DNA from: Tessaracoccus caeni
GTDB taxonomy: Bacteria; Actinomycetota; Actinomycetes; Propionibacteriales; Propionibacteriaceae
Reading direction: 5' to 3'
Length of the DNA stretch: 64,000 bases
Assembly (NCBI RefSeq): GCF_029211185.1
Contig: NZ_JARGDO010000002.1
Coordinates: 186,001-250,000, forward strand
Both the position numbers and the translations under genes were made by a program. Of this stretch, positions 60,519 through 64,000 are shown piece by piece; within the stretch, counting starts at the first letter, position 1, and each line of letters opens with the position of its first letter. The notes beneath the pieces are model-generated. The model was not told the origin of the DNA. It saw nothing but the letters and a program-made list of their open reading frames with translations, and did not search any database.

Positions 60519-62543
60519 CTATCCGGCGAGGTTCGCGCTCACCGCCGCGGATCGGCCGGCCAGAGCCTCTCGCACGTGTTCGGATCCGATATCGGCCCCC
60601 GCCAACTCGGCCTGCTCCTGCCGCTGGCCGAACCACATGAGTTCCACCCGGCGCACCACCCCGGCGATTCGGGGCGAGACTCTGCCGACCGCCTTGCCGC
60701 AGATGACAGCGGTTCGGCACAGCCAACGCGGGAGCACCAGCGGACGCCGGCCCCCCGCGTACTCGAGGACTTCGCGAACGGTGAGTCCCTCCCAGGGCTG
60801 AAGCAGGATCGACGGCATGGGTGCAGGACTTTCGCCGACTCGTCGCACGAAGGTGACGAGCCCCGAGACGCTGCTGACCACGGTGGGATAGGTGCCCGGC
60901 GCGGCGACGCTCGCCAGCGGGGACTTGGCCACCGCACGCAGCGACACGGTCGTCGGGCGGTCCGGGCCCTGCACCGAGGTGGCCCGCACGATCACGCAGT
61001 CGAGATCCTCCTGGCTGCGCCCTGCAGCCACGAGGAAGCCGCGCTCGCCAAGAGCCTTGGAGCGGGAGTAGGGCGAGAACGGGCTCACATCCGGGGACGC
61101 GTCCAGGACGGGACGATCGCCTTGAACCGCGGCGGAACTCAGGTGCACGACCCGGCCACAGCCCGCCTGCGCGGCGGCAGCGATCACGACGGCAGGAAGC
61201 AGTGCGTTCGCTCCGTACAGTTCCTTCGAGGCCTGTCCGTCAGGGGTCGCCAATCCCGCGGCATTGATGACAACGTCCACTCCCGCGAGTGCCGCGGCCA
61301 GCTGAGCGACCTCCGGGAGTTCGCCCGCCATGCGGGCTACGTCAGCGCCGTCGAAGGCGTCGGGGTCGAGCTCAAGACGCGGTGCCTTCAAAGCACGCAC
61401 CTCATAGCCTTGCTCACGAAGATGCTGAGCCATCGCGGAGCCGATGAAACCGCTCCCGCCCAGCACCGCCCAGCGCCGGGGCTCCCAGCCTGTGCGGTGA
61501 GCGGTCCGTCGCGGCAACGGCACCGACGTCAGATCGGCGTGCGAGAGGGGCGCCGGCGGCACATCGCCGCGCATGCGGGCCAACCCGAGGTAGCAGCCGC
61601 AGATGGCGAGGATCACCAACGCGCCGAGCAGGAAGTACTGGGGATAGCGCGCCACGAAGATCCCCACGCCGCTGACGGCCGCTGTGAAGAGGGCCACCAG
61701 CACGGCGACCGCCACATGCGACAGCCCGGTGTTGGTCAGCCTCTGATAGACGTGAGAACGGTGCGGCTCGAAGACGGCCTCGCCCCGCAGAACCCTCCTG
61801 AAGAGGGTGAAGACGGTGTCGGCCCAGTAGATCGCAACCGGTGCCAGGGCGGCGACGGGGTGAACACCGGCCGTGAGCGCGCCGATGGCGGTGACGGCGA
61901 CGGCGCTCCCCAACAGATAGCTGCCGACATCGCCGAGGAACATACCCGGCGGAATCAGATTCCATGGCACGAACGCACTGAAAGCGACGGCGATCAGCAG
62001 GCCGGCGACCACCAGCCAAGTCAGTCCCTGAACCACGCCGAGGGCGGCGAAGGACAGGCCGACGACAAGCCCGTGGAGCCCCGAGATCGCGTTCACACCG
62101 TCCATGAAGTTGGTGAAGTTCACATGCGCCGCGAAGAACAACGCGGCGAGGGGAAGCCACAACCAGCCGGCGCCGTCGACGAAGAAGAACACGCCGGCCG
62201 CCACGCCACCCACCAGGAACTGCAAGCCTGCGCGCACCACGACGCGCAGTCCTCCGAGATCCTCAGTCAGCCCGACGAGACCCATCACCAAAGCCGCGGC
62301 AACGACCACGGCCAAGCTCACCGCGTTCGATCCCGACAGAGCGAAGATCGCCCATCCGCCACCTATGACGAAACCAAGGAGCGGCGCGATGCCTCCGCCA
62401 CGCAGCGTCGGGCGAGAATGCGACGACCGATGGTTGGGAACGTCGAAGGCCCCCACCTTGCCAAGCACTGGTCGCAGCAGGAACGGCGCGACCAAAGCCA
62501 CCGCCGCCGCGATACCGATCGCAGACCATAGCGATGCGTTCAT
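60519..62543 (-). CDS. WecA-like initiating transferase fused to SDR epimerase/reductase
   Basis: 674 residues. Residues 1-340 are a MraY/WecA-type membrane enzyme: DVPNHRSSHSRPTLRGGGIA, NFTNFMDGVNAISG, PPGMFLGDVGS, FEPHRSHVYQRL with the essential Asp and His motifs. They move a sugar 1-phosphate to polyprenyl phosphate. From about 360 an NAD-dependent SDR begins: VLGGSGFIGSAMAQHL, LSSAAVQGD, YSRSKALGERG with Tyr-Lys. In pseudomonads the equivalents (WbpL and WbpV) are separate neighbours. Fusion could channel a newly made UDP-sugar to initiation. Confidence 0.87.
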   Translation of the reverse strand: MNASLWSAIGIAAAVALVAPFLLRPVLGKVGAFDVPNHRSSHSRPTLRGGGIAPLLGFVIGGGWAIFALSGSNAVSLAVVVAAALVMGLVGLTEDLGGLRVVVRAGLQFLVGGVAAGVFFFVDGAGWLWLPLAALFFAAHVNFTNFMDGVNAISGLHGLVVGLSFAALGVVQGLTWLVVAGLLIAVAFSAFVPWNLIPPGMFLGDVGSYLLGSAVAVTAIGALTAGVHPVAALAPVAIYWADTVFTLFRRVLRGEAVFEPHRSHVYQRLTNTGLSHVAVAVLVALFTAAVSGVGIFVARYPQYFLLGALVILAICGCYLGLARMRGDVPPAPLSHADLTSVPLPRRTAHRTGWEPRRWAVLGGSGFIGSAMAQHLREQGYEVRALKAPRLELDPDAFDGADVARMAGELPEVAQLAAALAGVDVVINAAGLATPDGQASKELYGANALLPAVVIAAAAQAGCGRVVHLSSAAVQGDRPVLDASPDVSPFSPYSRSKALGERGFLVAAGRSQEDLDCVIVRATSVQGPDRPTTVSLRAVAKSPLASVAAPGTYPTVVSSVSGLVTFVRRVGESPAPMPSILLQPWEGLTVREVLEYAGGRRPLVLPRWLCRTAVICGKAVGRVSPRIAGVVRRVELMWFGQRQEQAELAGADIGSEHVREALAGRSAAVSANLAG

Positions 62544-62584
62544 GCGACCCCGCGCACCTCACTGATAGCGGCCACGCAACCGAC

Positions 62585-62612
62585 AGCCGCGCTCCGCTGG
62601 CGGAGCGCGGCT
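62585..62612. terminator. 12-bp hairpin
   Basis: AGCCGCGCTCCG and its complement around CTGG, 38 bases past the CapD-type stop on the minus strand and before the WecA-SDR gene. No T-tract on the minus strand. Confidence 0.65.
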
Positions 62613-62649
62613 TTCAGGGGACCGGAGTCCGCAGCTATTGCCGAGCCAC

Positions 62650-64000
62650 TCATGCGACCTCGTGAGCCGCCCGCACCTCGCGCACAGGGGAAACGCTGGC
62701 CAGAGCGCGCTCGCGCATCGCGCGTCCTTCGGGGAACTCGGGGAGGAACTTCACGTCGTCGGCGATCACGGGCAGATCGAGCGGCGCATACCGGGGGACG
62801 TCGACGTGGCTGATCAGACGGTGCTCCGTCGGCTGTGCGTTCTCCGCACCACTGAACAGCACCTCGTGCAGCTTCTCGCCATGACGCAGTCCGGTGAAGC
62901 GCACCTCGACCTGCTTGCCCGCCTCGGCCATCAACCGCCGAGCCACGTCGACGATCTTCACCGGCTCGCCCATATCGAGCACCAGGACGTCTCCGGGGCA
63001 CCCGATGACGCTGGCCTGAAGCACCAGCTGGCAGGCCTCGGGAATCGTCATGAAGTAACGCGTCACCTCTGGGTGGGTGACCGTGATGGGGCCGCCGCGC
63101 TGGATCTGCTCGCGGAACGCGAACAGCACCGAACCACGCGAGCCCAGCACGTTGCCGAACCTCACAGAGAGGTAGGGCAGGCGGTAGGTCTCCGCGTACC
63201 AGGCGGTGAGCCGCTCGGCCAGGCGCTTGGTGCGGCCCAGCACGCTGGAGGCGTCCGCAGCCTTGTCCGTGGAGATGTTCACGAAGTGGCTGACGCCGGC
63301 CTCATGGGCGCACTTCAGCACGTTGGCCGTGCCGAGCACGTTGGTCTTCCAGCCTTCGGCCGGGAACCGCTCCAGCATCGGGAGGTGCTTGAGCGCGGCG
63401 GCGTGGAACACCACGTGCGGCTTGTGCTCCTGGAACACCTCGCGCAGCGCGCTCTCGTCGCGGATGTCGCACAGCACCATGTCGTCGGAGGTGAGCATGC
63501 CGGTGCCGTAGATCGAAAGCTCCGCGCTGTGCAGGCCCGTCTCGTCGCGGTCGACGAGCACCAGACGGTCGGGACCGAGGCTGAACACCTGTCGGGCGAG
63601 CTCGGAGCCGATGGATCCACCGGCACCCGTGACCAGCACGACCTTGCCCTGCACGAAATCGGCGATCGCCGAAAGATCGGTCTCGATCGGGCGCCGTCCG
63701 AGGAGGTCGGCGACGTTGAACTCGCGCAGCGAGCCCAGGGTGACCCGGCCGCCGATACGCTCCCTCACCGACGGCACGACGATGAGACGAAGCCCCGCCT
63801 TCTCGCACTCGTCGGCGACCTTCTGCATCATCCTGGGCGTGGCGGCGGTGATCGCGAAGATCACGGCCTGGGCCCCGGTCTGCTCGGCGGCCTTCTTCAG
63901 GTCTTCGCCGGTGCCCAGCACCTTGTACTTGCCGATGCGCAGGAAGCGCTTCTCAGGCGAGTCGTCGAGGAAGCCCACGATCGAGTAGAGCGCCTCGGGG
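62650..64000 (-). CDS. CapD/WbpM-type nucleotide-sugar 4,6-dehydratase (C-terminal part)
   Basis: About 450 codons reach the right edge without a start, so the gene continues outside. The soluble SDR domain has VTGAGGSIGSELARQVF, HAAALKHLPMLE, NISTDKAADASSVLGRTKR and SVRFGNVLGSRGSVL. The upstream KVLGTGEDLKKAAEQT and GFLDD belong to the extra N-terminal domain of WbpM/PglF proteins, which also carry four membrane helices (outside the window). It converts UDP-GlcNAc to the 4-keto-6-deoxy sugar used for QuiNAc/FucNAc-type residues, a fit with the SDR fused to the next transferase. Confidence 0.92.
   Translation of the reverse strand, partial: PEALYSIVGFLDDSPEKRFLRIGKYKVLGTGEDLKKAAEQTGAQAVIFAITAATPRMMQKVADECEKAGLRLIVVPSVRERIGGRVTLGSLREFNVADLLGRRPIETDLSAIADFVQGKVVLVTGAGGSIGSELARQVFSLGPDRLVLVDRDETGLHSAELSIYGTGMLTSDDMVLCDIRDESALREVFQEHKPHVVFHAAALKHLPMLERFPAEGWKTNVLGTANVLKCAHEAGVSHFVNISTDKAADASSVLGRTKRLAERLTAWYAETYRLPYLSVRFGNVLGSRGSVLFAFREQIQRGGPITVTHPEVTRYFMTIPEACQLVLQASVIGCPGDVLVLDMGEPVKIVDVARRLMAEAGKQVEVRFTGLRHGEKLHEVLFSGAENAQPTEHRLISHVDVPRYAPLDLPVIADDVKFLPEFPEGRAMRERALASVSPVREVRAAHEVA

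Overview
The window comes from a high-GC Gram-positive actinobacterium. The strongest marker is a mycothiol-biosynthesis deacetylase (MshB) at 2.9 kb. Frequent GTG starts, many promoters that look leaderless, and an actinobacterial two-domain LigD agree with this. The mix of acetate (Pta-AckA) and lactate metabolism with a TIGR04053-like radical SAM protein points loosely to the Propionibacteriaceae. That family assignment is inference, not something the sequence proves.

Left half (1-32.2 kb): mostly housekeeping and metabolism. Two different glycogen debranching enzymes overlap at the left edge. They are followed by mshB, a small lipoprotein, ilvE, a secreted HExxH metalloprotease, a large FAD/Fe-S D-lactate dehydrogenase, a membrane-anchored Schlafen/AlbA_2 protein, a divergent PRPP synthetase behind a strongly structured leader, and a radical SAM protein with a His-Gly-Pro tail. 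Next is an mrpA(B)CDEFG cation/proton antiporter operon whose mrpA is broken by one extra G in a G7 tract, then pta-ackA and an SDF-family symporter. A tight SDR - acyltransferase - alkyl-DHAP-synthase operon resembles an ether-lipid pathway. After yaaA, a HAD phosphatase and a DUF4190-like protein come two tiny Cys-rich paralogs behind a CsoR-type operator. The intergenic gaps carry a recurrent palindromic repeat family (core ACGSTCTTYGAGGTGCG) and two copies of a separate 75-77 bp dyad element.

Middle (32.2-41.3 kb): LigD (polymerase plus ligase), a 1066-residue patatin-like protein with C-terminal membrane segments, a secreted FN3/endonuclease-exonuclease-phosphatase protein, an AT-richer gap with a 21-bp hairpin, and an OFA-type MFS transporter.

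Right half (41.3-64 kb): a Wzx/Wzy-type surface-polysaccharide locus. Its regulatory and processing end holds a VanZ-like protein, an HprK-like P-loop protein ending in a PqqD-like domain, a Cys-rich signal peptidase I, a fused Wzz/BY-kinase, a small secreted protein with a twin-arginine-like signal, an AraC-type regulator, a low-molecular-weight tyrosine phosphatase and a NTP_transf_5 nucleotidyltransferase. The assembly end holds a nucleotide-sugar dehydrogenase and epimerases, flippase, polymerase, several GT4 glycosyltransferases including a two-domain fusion, a WecA-like transferase fused to an SDR, and a CapD-type 4,6-dehydratase running off the right edge. The logic is: sugar nucleotide synthesis, lipid-linked initiation, glycosyl additions, flipping, polymerisation, and length control by the kinase with the phosphatase as likely counterpart. 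The repeat family of the left half was not seen in this half.
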